Positions 1 to 12,288 of a DNA stretch of 64,000 nt are shown piece by piece. The notes under the pieces were generated by a model that searched no databases, had not been told where the DNA came from, and saw only the letters and a program-made list of their open reading frames with translations. How positions within the stretch are numbered: position 1 is the first letter of the stretch; each line of letters starts with the position of its first letter. The stretch covers positions 8,065,001 to 8,129,000 of the forward strand of contig NC_052622.1 in assembly GCF_016545825.1 (NCBI RefSeq), in the 5' to 3' direction. The position numbers and the translations under genes were made by a program. This DNA is from Eucalyptus grandis (taxonomy: Eukaryota > Streptophyta > Magnoliopsida > Myrtales > Myrtaceae).

Positions 1-2513
1 TAAACGTGCTATTCTATTTACTGTTTTACTCCGATAGAGGTGTCACACTATCTTGTTAATGAATTAACAATGTAATTCGTACACATAGTAACTGAAATAT
101 CAGTAATCTATAAATCATTTCATTGATTCATATTGTGCTGTGGCTGCTCTTCTCTTTATATAATTGAAAAGAAAAAATAATCATATGAAAAGGTCTCTGT
201 TCTTGAAGTTTGACCTAGTTCAAGAGCCCGAAATGGAAGCTACCCCTTTTTAAATGGTAAAAGTCATTATTTAGGCTTAAATCTTTGATAAGAAATCCAA
301 AGTTTTGGCAGCTGAGTACTTAGCCTTTTGTCACAAGGTGACTGTTAAATTGTGCTCGTCGTCAGCGGAAAAACAACGAATAAAGAAAGAATTACTGATT
401 ACTTAACGTGTTAATCATGCAAAAAATGTAGTGATTTTATTTATTTTCAAATCCTTATTTCAAGGATGTCACGTCCTTATATCTGAAGTATATATATATA
501 TATATATATCATGAGGTTTAGTACCCAATTGACTATATTATTCTGAGGAATTTGATTCCTTTGAATACTCGATACACAAAACTTTAATTGATTGGAGTTT
601 GAATTGCTGAAATTGTGATAACAATTAAGTCAAAATGTAAAATATTGTGAGCTACTAATTATAATAACAATAACAGCATGAAGATAATGTTGCGCGCATG
701 CAGATGCAATTGTGAGATAGCTGTACATTCATGTATTATATATACTTTCAGTATGTTTAACTTGAAGTTGACTTTGTCGAAACACAAATCTGTGCGTTCC
801 TTGGGGGAAGACGAAACCTAGATTTTTAAAAAGGCGAATTTGGTTTATTGTTGCCAGATTTGTCTAAGTTGGATTTATTTGATCGCTCAAATTTTGGAGA
901 AAAGACGAAAATTGTTTCTTTTATGTGAGCTTATGGGCAGTTGGGAATCGTAGTGTGTCGGGATCAACAGGGAATAAATAAAAATGGATAGCTTATTGTA
1001 AAAGCATATAGTTAGTTGGATCATTAAAAGATGATATTAGGGACTTTTTGTAGAAATCTGATAAATTATAGTTGTGGATATATATATATAAACTGGATCC
1101 TGAGGATGAAAATGAAACTTGCAATGGAAAGCAATGGTAGGAAAAGCGACTCAAGATCGTGTCAACTAATTGAAGATGAAAGTGAATATTATTGCAAGAC
1201 CACACTTCAATTGTGAATACCCACTTCGAAGCTTCAACCTTTCATATCGACTTTCTGATTTTCCGATTTTCCCTCAAGCCATTCGATTTTCTCATTGCTA
1301 GTTGGTGATTTCTTTTGAAAGGTTATATTCTTCTTTTTAATGTTGTGGCTATCTTCTTATGTCATATTGTGTTGCAATTGACTTTTTTTTTTTTTTTTTT
1401 TTTAATGTGGCAAGAAGAACTAGGGCTTTCATCACAACAAAACATGCAAATAGCAATTGATAAGTTTCTGCGTATTAGTTTCCAAGATTAGAGCAGTTCG
1501 TGCGGAGCTAATGCGACCCATTTTTCGCTTTTAGCCGCAACAGTCCCTCTAGCACCGAACTATAATTTTTATCCTTTAAGTTTTCGTCTTTTCCAGCGCC
1601 TTCACTATGTCTGTAGTGTGAAAAAAGGACGAGAGAGAGAATGGGTGATCAATTGAGGGCCATTTCCGGACCTAGAATTGGGAGCTGACCCTGTAACTCC
1701 CGATTCCAAAATTTTGGAATCGGGAATCAGGCTGGCCAGTTCCCGAACTGCCGATTATGGTTCCCATCCAATCTTGTTCCTGGGTTACCCATGAACCGAT
1801 AGAAGCATGTAGATCTAACTCAGTATTGGGTTTTAAATTTTGTCTTTATAAATATTCATTTAACTGTGTTTTTAGCTTTTATCTTTGTAATAGTAAAATT
1901 AGCTTGAAAATGACACTAGAAGTGCCATAACTTTTATACAACACTCTCTTTAGTGTCAAAACTTTTAAAGTGATCACTTAAATGTCATTCCAAAAAAAAA
2001 AAAAAAATTACATCAATATTTTTGCCGATTTGAATTCCTGAAAATTTAGACAATGTATAGACAATGTAATCTTTTAATATAAATAGTTTGACATGGCTCA
2101 CTAGCAAAGTGAACTCAACATTATTTGACCTAAACGACATCCTCTAACTCATGTTCGCCCCAAATTAACAAATTGGGAACAAGTTGAGTCTCTTCTTCTA
2201 ACCTAAACTCCTGTCCAAGGATTTGGAGTAAAATTACAATATGAAACTTACATTGGAGAGAAAGAGCAGGAAATGCAACTCAAGGTTGTGTTAATCAATT
2301 GAAGATGAAGGTGAATATATATTATTCTAATTTTGGGCTTAAAAGTCAAAGTATAAACAACACGTCAACTGCCGATATCCACTTCGAAGCTTCAACATTT
2401 TGTACCGACTTTCAGATTTTTCCGCTTTTTCCTCACGCCATTCGATTTTCGCCTTACTAGTTGGTGAATTCTTTTGAAAAGTTATGTTCTCTTCAATTTT
2501 GTGGGTATCTTCT
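1..2513. repeat. Segmental duplication, left copy (partner 35361-38196)
   Basis: This stretch is noncoding and nearly collinear with 35361-38196, an offset of about 35.36 kb at the left edge. The match begins at the first base of the window and holds until the partner is interrupted by an LTR retrotransposon right after GGGTATCTTCTT. Differences are scattered substitutions plus indels. The left copy lacks about 60 bases near 490 and about 240 bases near 1090, the latter between a TA run and AACTGGATCC. No gene is visible; short open frames here have no recognisable domains. Confidence 0.85.
488..509. repeat. TA dinucleotide microsatellite
   Basis: An uninterrupted run of about eleven TA units. 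The paralogous position near 35903-35936 carries a longer run next to about 60 bases that are missing here, so this is a length-variable site between the two copies. Confidence 0.85.
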
Positions 2514-5030
2514 TAGTTGGTGATGCTTAATTGTCAGATTGTGTTGCAATTGACTCTTTTATGTGGGAAGAAGAGAAATGAGGTTTTCATGACAACAAAA
2601 CCCGCAAATAGCAATTCATAAATTTCTGTGTATTAGTTTTCAGGATTAGAGTAATTCGTGTGGAGCTAATGCTACCCATTTTGTGCTTTTAGTTGTGATA
2701 GTTCCTCTAGCACCGAGCCATAATTTTATCCCTTTAAGCTCTCGCCTTGTTGCCCCCTTCACTATTTATGCAATGTGAAATAAGGATGAAAGTGGGGGGG
2801 GAGGGTAAGGGGTAAGGGTGATCAGTTCCCAATTGGACCGGTTCTGATTTAGAATTGGGAATTGACCCTTTAATTCTCGGATCCAAAATTTAAGAATTGG
2901 GAATCGAATTAGCCTATTCCAACTCGATTTCTGAGTTACCTATGAATCGATAGAAGCATACTTATCTACTCAGTATTGATTTTTTATTTATTTTGGTCTA
3001 TATAAATATTCATTTACCTGTGTTTTTAGCTTATATCTCTATAGTAGAATAATTAGTGTAAAAAGGACAAGAGAAGTACCATAATTTTCATAAAACACGT
3101 TCTTTAATATCAAAAGTTTTTGAGCAATCACTTATATGTGAAAAAAATTACTTCAATACCATTGCTAATTTGAATTGTTGAAAATTCAGATGAGGTAATT
3201 TTTTTTTTTTTAAAGACATGGTTCATTTGTAAAGTGAACTCAATATTTGACCTAAATGACATCGTCTAACTCATGTTTACCTCAAATTGACAAATTGGGA
3301 ACGCATTGAGTTTCTTCTTCTTACCCTAAACTCGTATCCAAGGAATTAGGAGCAAAATTACCATATGAAACTTGCAATGGAGAACAAGAGTAGGAAAAAT
3401 GACTCAAGATCATGTCAATCAGTTGATGATGAAGGTGAACATTATTGCAATTGTGGTTATAAAAGTGAAAGCATAGAGAATACTTCAACTGTGGATACCC
3501 AAAGCTTTAACCTTTCACTGTGAAAAGTCATATTCTTTTTTTCAAATTTTTGGGCATCTTCTTTGTTTGTGATGCTCAATCTCAGATTGTGTTGCAATTG
3601 ATTATTTTATGCGGGAAGAAGAGAACTAGGGTTTTCATGACAATAAAACCTGCAAATAGCAATACATAAGTTTTTGCGTATTAGTTTCCAGGATTAGACC
3701 CATTCATGTGGAGCTAATGCGAACCATTTTTATGCTTTTAGCCACGATAGTCCCTCTAGCACTGAACCATAATTTTTAGAATCAGGTTCCCAAGTGGGCC
3801 GATTCGATTTAGAATCGGGCCCGACCCTTTAATTCTCGAATCCAAAATTTTAGAATTGGGAATCGAATTAGCCTATTCCAACCCGATTTCTAAGTTACCT
3901 ACGAACTGACAGAAGCATACAGATTTACTTAGTATGGATTTTTTTTTTTTTAAATTTTGGTCTATATAAATATTCATTTACCTGTGTTTTTAGCTTATAT
4001 CTCTATAGTAGAATAATTAGTGTAAAAGGACAAGAGAAATACCATAATTTTCACACAACACATTCTTTAATGTCAAAGTTTTCGAGCAATCACTTATATG
4101 TGAAAAAAATTACTTCAATACCATTGCTGATTTGAATTGTTGAAAATTCAGATTAGGTAATTTTTAAATATAAATAATTTGACGTGGTTCACTAGTAAAG
4201 TGAACTCAATATTATTTGACCTAAATGACGTCATCTAACTCATGTTTACCTCAAATTGACAAATTGGGAACGCACCGAGTCTCTTCTTCTTACCCTAAAC
4301 TCGTATCCAAGGAATTAGGAGCAAAATTACCATATGAAACTTGCAATGGAAAACAAGAGTAGGAAAAATGAGTCAAGATCATGTCAATCAATTGATGATG
4401 AAGGTGAATATTGTTGCAATTGTGGGCATAAAAGTGAAAGCATAGAGAACACTTCAACTGTGGATACCCAAAGCTTTAACCTTTCACTGTGAAAAGTCAT
4501 ATTCTTTTTTTCAAATTTTTGGGCATCTTCTTTGTCCGTGATGCTCAATCGTCAGATTGTGTTGCAATTGATTCTTTTATGCGGGAAGAAGAGAACTAGG
4601 GTTTTCATGACAATAAAACCTGCAAATAGCAATACATAAGTTTCTGCGTATTAGTTTCCAGGATTAGACCCGTTCGTGTGGAGCTAATGCGAACCATTTT
4701 ATGCTTTTAGCCACGATAGTCCCTCTTGCACCGAACCATAAATTTTTTTCCCTCTAAACTCTCGCCTTTTCCTACACCTACATTATGCCTGCAGTGTGAA
4801 AAAAAAGGAAGAGAGAGAGAGATCTTTATTTATAAGTGGCGTTGTTTTGTCAAGAAGAGCCAAACCATTGCCACGTTGAGCTGCCTTTTTTTTTTCATAT
4901 CATAAAAAAAGCTACGCGAGAATAAAATTTTTATTAAAAAAGTCACTTGGGATGAATTGCCGGAATTTATCGCCGGAGGCAAATGATTATTTTGCTCTAT
5001 CGATGCGGCACTCAAGTGATCGCTCGAAAA
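1114..5030. repeat. Tandem array of a ~1.1-kb noncoding repeat, four units
   Basis: The landmark GAAACTTgCAATGG followed by a CTCAAGAT(C/T)GTGTCAA block recurs at 1114, 2243, 3366 and 4336, giving periods of about 1129, 1123 and 970 bases. Each unit continues in the same order: an AT-rich stretch, a CTAGCACCGAAC block, a GAGAGAGA run, a repeated GAATTGGGA-type stretch and a TTTGACCTAAA block. The third unit has an internal deletion and the fourth fades after about 4830. Further units lie at 36798 and 37925 (right duplication copy) and at 23363 (block B). No coding capacity or terminal inverted repeats are visible, so its origin is unknown. Confidence 0.75.
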
Positions 5031-5744
5031 TTTTTAGCACAAAGTGAGTGTTATACAAAAGTTATGATACTTCTAATGACATTTTCATTAAAAATTAAAA
5101 CTTATTTAGAGTTGTATTGAGTTGATTTTCGTGTTTTTTTTCCTAATTTACAAATTTAATTAACAAAGTAAGAAACACAACAGCTTGAAAGGTTTATCTA
5201 TCTAAACAGGAATGAGATTTAGATTATAAGTGCATATTTCTATAAATAAATTTTTATCTTTCTAGTTGTCCTTATGAAAACACTTATATTCAAAATAGTA
5301 GGAATATCAACCCGATACAACTGTAGATGAGATAACTACTTTTACTATTACAAAAATTATGAGCTAATTTACACATAAATAGAATTATTATAACAAAGAT
5401 TGATTTGATTTTGCTATGAAAAATTGAGGAGTTATAGTAAACAAATTCAAAGTTTAGGAACTACATTAGATATTTAGAAATAGTTCAAGTATCACATTAA
5501 ATGAATTAAATTTTCAATAATGACATTGAACATAGGGCCAAAATATGGGAACTAGAAGTGTCAGTTTCCTAAACTGAACTACGCAATAATTCGTCCATAG
5601 CTACTAAACTTTAGTATGTGATAGTACTAGAAATGAAGGATGATACTTTACGTAATTACCAAAGCTTGCTGCATAAGGCCTATATAGATATCTGGAACGT
5701 GATTCCATTTTGCTTATTTGCATTAAAGCTACGCAAAGAATAGG
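5031..5744. other. AT-rich noncoding stretch, paralogous to 24115-24870
   Basis: No gene seen. The sequence lines up with 24115-24870, for example around the TTGATTTTCGTGTTTG stretch and CTACTAAACTTTAGTATGTG at 5599 and 24721. It leads into the decayed ankyrin fragment that follows, so it is best read as old upstream or intron sequence of a lost family member. Confidence 0.6.
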
Positions 5745-5985
5745 ATCAGTTGAAACGACTCAACTCTAAAAGGAGCCGTGTGCGAGAATTTATTCACCAC
5801 GAAGTTGAGCCCTTTAACGTGTTATAAAATGGCAACCGCGAGGGACGCCCAACTCGCGGCTTCGGTTCATCTTTCGTTGTATAAACAAGTTGGGTAGGGA
5901 GTTGCGATTAACGAACGCTCGACCGCTGTCGACATTGCCTTTGGATCGTTGAAGAAGCAAGTTTTCGTAATGAAAGGTAATGTAT
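5745..5985 (+). pseudogene. Decayed ankyrin-repeat fragment (3' end of an exon 2)
   Basis: The stretch translates in pieces to residues such as AxSVHLSLxK and STAVDIAFGSLKKQVF. These match the last ankyrin unit of exon 2 in the long copies (AALVHLVLDKR ... AAVDLT). A GT-like donor context (AAAGGTAATG) follows at about 5980, as in the functional exons. Stop codons interrupt the frame (for example the TAG after KQVG). The same remnant recurs at 24.95, 51.75, 63.24 and 63.75 kb. The protein assignment is by sight, and a profile search would settle it. Confidence 0.55.
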
Positions 5986-6429
5986 TTTATTTATTTATTT
6001 AATGATTGATATTTTCTTTCCTCTTTCATTTGCTATTGGCTAATATTTCCTTTGTTAATGTCAATCGTCTTCAATCTTGATGCTGGATCACACGCTTTTT
6101 ATTATTTTCTTTCTTAATTGGTTCACTCTTACTCGATGATGTTACTAGCATATCAATATAATAGGTTTTGTTTCCTACTGCATTAGGACTACCGCTCTTT
6201 CTCTAGGCAGCCCAAAGTGCCCTTTCTTTTAATTTGCACTTTGCACGACATCGCCCGTGAGCGGCATATATCCATTGCACTTTTGAGGGCGAACCTCTAA
6301 TTTACTCTATGATTCTTTTTTTCTTTTTTGAGGATTTTTGTTTGAGCACTCGTAGTCTTTTGCTTGTCTCTTTTGAAGAGTAGATACCTTGGGCCGAACC
6401 ACCATGCAAATCTATGGCGTCTTATTAAT
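5986..6429. other. Noncoding, paralogous to 51845-52585
   Basis: No gene seen. Landmarks shared with the region upstream of gene C include GCACTTTGCACGACATCG, GAGGGCG(A/T)ACCTCTAATTTAC and GGCGTCTTATTAATTTC, in the same order. The part of block C that carries a PGG-like remnant (near 52324) appears to be missing here. Confidence 0.6.
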
Positions 6430-6738
6430 TTCAAGAAAATTATCCAAAAAATCTTAAACTTACTGCATTTTTACCAATTAAGTTCTAAATCTTTTAACTT
6501 TGCTGATTCAGTCTTAAACTTTTTAATTTTTTGCTAATTGAATCCATCCGGTCAATTTAGGCATGAAAATGCTGACGTGGACACCGGTGTAGACTATCGG
6601 CGCTGACATAGATAATTTTTAATAATATTTTATTTTTCTATTAATTTTCAATATTTTTTCTTTTCTTTTCTTTTTCATTTCTTTTCTTTCTTTTCTTTTT
6701 GGCCACCTTCTTTTACTTTTCCAGTGGCTGGCCGGCCG
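6430..6738. mobile_element. Left half of a Mutator-type MITE
   Basis: The left end AAATTATCCAAAAAATCTTAAAC followed by ACCAATTAAG resembles the left terminal repeats of the complete elements at 17254 and 22392. The order also matches: a CTGACGTGGACACC stretch, then a CT-rich run. It stops at GGCCGGCCGGC near 6738 with no right terminal repeat, so it is truncated. Confidence 0.5.
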
Positions 6739-6741
6739 GCA

Positions 6742-7560
6742 ACTTTGACTGATTGGAGTTTGAATTACATAAACCGTGACCACAATTAAGTCAAAATGTA
6801 AAAGATAGTTGGCTGTTGATAATACTAATAAGAACAACATGAAGATTAGGTTGTGCGCATGCAGATGCAATATGAGGAAGTTATAAATTCATGCATTATA
6901 TATGCTTTCAGTATGTTGATCTTGAAGTTGACTTTGTCAAAGCACAAATCTGTGCTAAAAGAAATAAATGAAACTCTTATTTAATAAGTTGGATTGTATA
7001 ATCGCTTAAGTTTTCAAGGAAAAGAAAAAAATGTTGAAAATTAACAGGGAATGACAAAAATGGATAGCTTAACGTAAAAGCAAATAGTTAGTTGGACTTT
7101 TTGTAGAAGTATATATAACATAATAATAGTCGTAAACATATATATAGTGATTTCCAGGATTTAACTTCAATCAACCTGTCAAATCTTGTAGGGTCACTGT
7201 CTTATTGTTTAAAAAATTTAGAATGTTTGATTGTATAATGCTCCAATTGTGTTCATCTTCACACTTAAATCAATATTTGACTTAAAATTTAGACGTGAAA
7301 TCTAATTAAAAGGCAAATAAGGGATTTGGAAAGATTCTTGTTATTTATCTTTCCAGAACCACCCCTATCCAATCGTTCATGAGATGCAGGTGGCTATGGT
7401 GCATCAGTCGGGTGCCCGGAAACCCGACCACTGTTCACTAAATTTTGCTATTCTGGGTAAATAAGCAGGCGCACAGTATTTATACGCGAATCTGTTTGCA
7501 CCAGGGTTTAAAAACCTGAATTAGTATTTTGATTAAGCCCAACTCACGTTGGAGGATTAG
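6742..7560. repeat. Diverged copy of the 560-1090 / 36000-36740 sequence
   Basis: Shared landmarks are GATTGGAGTTTGAATT, GTGCGCATGCAGATGCAAT, TATGCTTTCAGTATGTT and CAAATCTGTGC, in the same order as at 590-790 and 36020-36220. The later part (7340-7440) matches 36670-36740, including TCGTTCATGAGA. It therefore also carries the edge of an ankyrin exon 1 relic, more decayed than the one near 36.7 kb. No open gene. Confidence 0.6.
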
Positions 7561-7571
7561 AGAGCCATTAA

Positions 7572-8343
7572 GGGCGCGTTTGACAATCGGCCAAATAGTG
7601 AAAATTTATATTCTTTTGTTCCTGGAAGTAGATTTGGAACAGAAATTTGTTTGGTAAAATTTTTGTCATCGGGAATAGATTTGAAATAAAGTCAAGAAGT
7701 AAAAAAAAGTTAATTATTTGTTCTTGGGAGCAGTTCCGGATCAAACCAACCCATTTTTTTTTCTCTTTTCTCTTCTTGTTCTTCTTTCCTCTCCTTCTTC
7801 CACCGCCGCCACCATCAGCCGTTTCTGCCACTGCGTCCATTGCCGCCGGCCGCCGACGACTGGTGGGGTGAGGTTTGGCAAGCTCGCTGGTGGCCTGGCA
7901 ACGCTCAACCAAGCCAAGGTTGGGTGAGGCTCGGCTGAGCCTTAGCTGCTGGGCCAAGCCTTGCCAGTTGGCGAGTCAATTGATGAAGCACGGCCTCCCG
8001 AGGTCAGCGACGCAGCGGTGAGGTCATTGGCCCTTGTATGGCGGGTCACTTTGGTCATTCCACGGGCGACGATCTACCAAAGCTTGAAGACAAAGGAAAA
8101 AAAAAAAGAATAAAAGAAGAAAAAAGAAAAAGTAATAAAATCATTAAAAAATTAAAAGAAAATGATTTGGATTAGAAATTTTAAGAATGATACCAAACGC
8201 AATTCTATCCACGGGAGTAGAAATTTTGGACGGAGTTACCAAACGCTTTAAAATGCTTAGAATTTGTCCTCGGGAATAGAATAAAAAAGAATAATTTTTA
8301 TTATAAATTGTTTTTGAAAACAAAATGGTTACCAAACGCACCC
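7572..8343. mobile_element. Tourist-like (PIF/Harbinger) MITE, 772 bp
   Basis: Terminal inverted repeats begin GGGCGCGTTTG on the left and read GGGTGCGTTTGGTAACC from the right. A TAA trinucleotide flanks both ends (7569-7571 and 8344-8346), the usual PIF/Harbinger target duplication. Internally there is a CT-rich run, then a GC-rich core around 7800-8060. Several overlapping open frames run through it on both strands but resemble no protein; they come from the low-complexity composition. Confidence 0.75.
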
Positions 8344-8428
8344 TAAAAAAGACTTTTTCAAGAGACTCTAGTTCTACTCTTTGATTCATTTCCTGAGGAT
8401 TTTGGGTGTGATTGGTGTAGGCCTCTTA

Positions 8429-8635
8429 GGGTGCGCATGACTCAATTTCTATTTCAAAAATTGAGAAGTTAAAAATTAGGTTTTGATTTTTTCTTCAAAT
8501 CTATTTATGGAATAAAAATCCGTTCCAAAAATAGAAAAATCAAATTGCGTTACCAAACGGATTTTTGTTCCAAATCTGTTTTTGGGAACAGAGAAACAGA
8601 GAAATAAAGAAATAGAAATTTTATTATGCACGCCC
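8429..8635. mobile_element. Tourist-like MITE, 207 bp
   Basis: The left end is GGGTGCGCATGA and the right end TTATGCACGCCC, imperfect inverted repeats. TTA is duplicated on both sides (8426-8428 and 8636-8638). It sits about 125 bases upstream of the gene A start codon and could therefore affect its promoter region. Confidence 0.7.
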
Positions 8636-8761
8636 TTACTTTTGTTGACCATATATACGCCAATTACTTTTGGGGAGTGAACCGGAAGACAGATAACCTT
8701 GTCTTCTTACACAACCCTTGTTCCCTTGTAATAACCACATCACTTGAATGGTTTAGTTTTG

Positions 8762-9578
8762 ATGGCTGAGGTAAAGCTATCTATAGGAGGGGAGGACGTT
8801 GGCATGAACAACTCGATGGAGTACAAGAACGATAAAGGAGCTTCCATGGAATTTTTGGGGGATCAAAAGGATTCTTCTAAAGAAGAAAATATCTGGATTT
8901 GTCGGCGTCAGAGAATGACTCATGCATTCGAGTTTGGGCGAACCGCAGAGGGACCAGATTCAGCAGAAATAAAGAAAGCTGCTCAAACACTTGTTGAGGT
9001 CATCAAAGGCGCCAAAGTCGAAGAATTTATTTCAGCAATCGAATGGCTGAAATGGCTTGTCGAACGAATTGATCGATCTAGCATTTTAAATTTCCGTGGC
9101 CAATCGGGTTGCTCACTGCTCCACGTTGCAGTAGCCAGCAGCAAGGACGACATCCTACAGCTTCTGCTTTTTGATGCCGATGACCAACTCATGGCCACCC
9201 AAAATGATTGGGGAGATACCCCCTTCCACACCGCAGCTAAGACCGGGAACTCAAAAGCGGTCGAGATGTTGATTCGCCGGGCGAGGAAACCCCTCAACGA
9301 CAAGCGCGAGAATCAGATTCTGACGATGAAGAACAAACATGGAAACACTGCTTTGCACGAGGCTGTGCTCAATCGTCACGTTAACGTGGTGAGCCTTTTG
9401 TTGAAAGAAGATTTGGAGCCCGTGTACTTGGAGAACGAGGCAAAGAAATCTCCCCTGTACCTGGCCCTTGACACAGGCAACTCCGAGATACTTGAGATTT
9501 TACTTTCATACTCGCCCGAACCATCAAAGATAAAAGGCTTGCCGCCCGTTCATGGTGCCCTTGTGCGTCCTGACTATG
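8762..9578 (+). CDS. Gene A exon 1: N-terminus and ankyrin units 1-5
   Basis: The first ATG in frame is at 8762 (MAEVKLSIGGEDV), which aligns with the start of gene C (MDVKVSIGEEQQ), so I chose it over an upstream TTG. A linker of about 100 residues contains roughly 45 residues absent from gene C (around GASMEFLGDQKDSSKEE). Ankyrin units follow near residues 116-148 (CSLLHVAVAS), 151-193 (GDTPFHTAAKTG), 194-229 (GNTALHEAVLNR), 229-252 (KSPLYLALDTG) and 259-272 (GLPPVHGAL). The exon ends TGACTATG with donor GTAAGA at 9579, leaving one base of a split codon (phase 1). Confidence 0.8.
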
Positions 9579-12288
9579 GTAAGAACCTAAATCTATATGT
9601 GGGAAATATCTATGTATGCGTAAACTGATCTCATCCCAAATCTGTGCAACAGCTTTCTAATAATACCTGAACCATTATGGGTTTTTACATGAAATTTCAA
9701 ACCCCGCTTAGTTGGATACCCAACCAGCCATATGATTCTCTTAATAAAAAAATTATTTCACATTAGAACACGAAAGATCAGCTTAAATTGACAAACAAAC
9801 CAACTTGCTAAAACTTATTTATTGTTGATCTTATATTAAAAAAAGTACAAAGTACAAATATAAGATCGACAATCATGAAAATCTAGAACGTAACAACGAC
9901 GGAAGGAGAAAGATACACTTGCAATGATGATTGTTGATGATTAGATTACAATTCATCTTTTTTAAAGGTTCACTAAAATAAATAGTTTTGTAACAAAGCA
10001 AATATAGTTTGATAAATGATTTATTGTATTCTGGTTTTGGATTTACCCGTCAAGTTAATTTCAAAATCATCTTAAATCCTTATAGAGTTAGAATATGCAT
10101 ACTTACTGATTAAATCGCCACAAAATCTCATTACTTCAAAGTAAATAAATCCTAAATGTTAACAGTGAATCGTTAGGTGTAGGTTATTTCTACAGAATTT
10201 GTGCGTATTTGCACGTATCCGTATGCAAATGAGGACACAAAAAGCATATTTGATTTTTGAGAATGAGTGTCACATATCAAACTAAACTTAAAAGATCAAG
10301 AGTGAGAAAGTGCAAAGGGAATAGCAAGGTATGGCATTTGATAATTAATAGACGTTAACATAAAATTGTTCTTGTTTAAGAAAAATTCATCGATCTACGT
10401 GTTTATCAATATCAATGTACAATAAGGATAAGTTTTTTATTTCATTTTTGGAAGAAAGAAGGAAGAGATTCCTTGAAAAATTCATCGATCTACACGTTTG
10501 TCAACATCAATGTTCTTGTGTATCATAACAATTTGAGATATATTTTAGTAACTTTAGATTAATTATGTTGACTATATAATTGCATTAAGATACGGAATTA
10601 CATGCAAGATTTGTGACCTAAATATTGGTGTTACTATAGTTTCCTAACACTAATTTGTGAGTAATTTGAATAAAGTCTTTGCACATGTCCTAATTTCAAG
10701 GATGGACCTTGTTAATATAACAATCTTTAGGCTACTGTAAGAATAATAACTTGTTGTGAGTCATTTTTTTTTTTTTTTTTTTTGAAAGAGTGTATCCCAT
10801 GAGAATTGATCTTTTGTAATTCGACGAGACTGTTACTCTAATGGTAAATTAAAAACTATCACCCAAATATTTTTTTTCTTTCAAGAATATGGTTCGTATA
10901 CTAAAGGAAATTTTTTTTATATGGCCTCACAAATTATTTCGGGACTAAGTTGGCAAAGAGCAAGAAACATACCATGTTTGAAGCAAATGAGAGTCGTGAA
11001 CCAAAATGAAAAAATGAAAGTTTGGGGCTTGACCTTTAAACTAGTAGCATACTCATATGCTACATGGGCATGATTTTTATTTGTGTAAAATTGAAATATG
11101 TTTTCTATCATAAATAATTCATTGAATTCTATTCTATTTCATATCAATCTTCCTCTTTTGAATAGGACAAATGTGAAATTCTTAATTCATGTTATATATT
11201 GATGGAAAATATAAGGGACTAGGTAACAATTAGAAAATTCTCAATTATCGTTGTGATATGACATAGGGAAAATTAATATGTACTCAACGGATATTATTAT
11301 ACTTTATAGGAAATATTAAAGAAGATGTTAGAATTTTCATTGCTCATTTGTTAGAATTTTCAATTATTGCTCGTTTGCTATATTGCAACTCATTAGAACT
11401 AATTTCATTAAGATTAATGTCTTTCTTTTGTTGAACAACCGTCATAATATTGAGTGAGTCAAACATAAATACCATTTTGAAGCAAGATAAGTGTAGAGTG
11501 CAAGAAAGCACTCTTTGCAAGCAAATTAACCAATTTCTTACAAAGTAGAGGTTTACATGTCACTGTAGAGGCGAATCCGTTAGGAAGGACTTCTTATTAT
11601 ATATTAGCATAGGTGTTTCGGCACTCCTAATTAATTTTCTGGCAGTCGAAGGAGACTTGTTTTGTTGTCCGTCACTGTTTTTATGTCATCACAGATCAAC
11701 GCTGTGGTTGTTAGAACTTTGGATTTATATGATTACACGCAACACACGTACAAGATAGAACAAATTATGTAATTGGCACACGCCCATGCGTGTAGTTACA
11801 TGGCTATGGGAAAAGATAGAGGTAAGTGGGTCGTTATGGGTGTCATGTAAGGATAAATTGCGAAATACAAAAGCGAGAGAAATGCCACTTTCCCAGGATA
11901 CAAAATAGTCTCACAGGTTATGTATAATGTGCTACATGTATTAAAGTTTCATTCAAAAAATCTTACTAAATGATATGGCATATGTCATGTCATTCATTAT
12001 GTGAGGATTAAGTCAGAATGATGCAATGAAAATTAGAACGGAGGAAAAGCCATGAATTGAGCAAGATCAAAGCTTTCCTGTTCTATTATTTTTCCTTTGT
12101 TGAGTAGCAAAATCCCTGAGGCTTTCCGCATATTATTTAATCTTCTTTATGAGCACCTGTAAATTTTTTACATTTGGGGCCAAAACTTCTTTGGTTGAGC
12201 TTTTTTCTATCTGTAATTTGTAATTTATAAGCTGCACCTTTTTCGATCTTAGAAAGAGATTCTGGTCATATATTTTACTTATGCGAAT
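9579..12288 (+). other. Gene A intron 1 (about 2.7 kb)
   Basis: AT-rich sequence with no gene. Parts align with gene C intron 1: CTTCAAAGTAAATAAATC(C/T)TAAATGTTAA at about 10135 and 54690, and the GAACGTATCCGTA-type stretch that follows. The donor at 9579 is good. The acceptor is not settled: the strong CTTAG at about 12251 gives a frame that stops at CCCTAA, and only the weak AAAG two codons on keeps the frame open. Confidence 0.65.
9822..9872. repeat. Intronic inverted repeat (hairpin)
   Basis: TTGTTGATCTTATATT (9822-9837) is mirrored by AATATAAGATCGACAA (9857-9872). That is a 16-base arm with one mismatch around a 19-base loop. No target duplication is obvious. It may be a very short MITE relic or a chance stem. 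Confidence 0.6.

Noticed and set aside
1031..1216. Short frame with WILRMKMK, resembling ankyrin exon 1
   Set aside because: Only about eight residues match; it is the stump of the relic better preserved at 36685-36797, so it is not listed as a gene.
7568..7957. 129-codon minus-strand frame
   Set aside because: It lies within a Tourist-like MITE with clear TIRs and TAA duplication; composition is low complexity.
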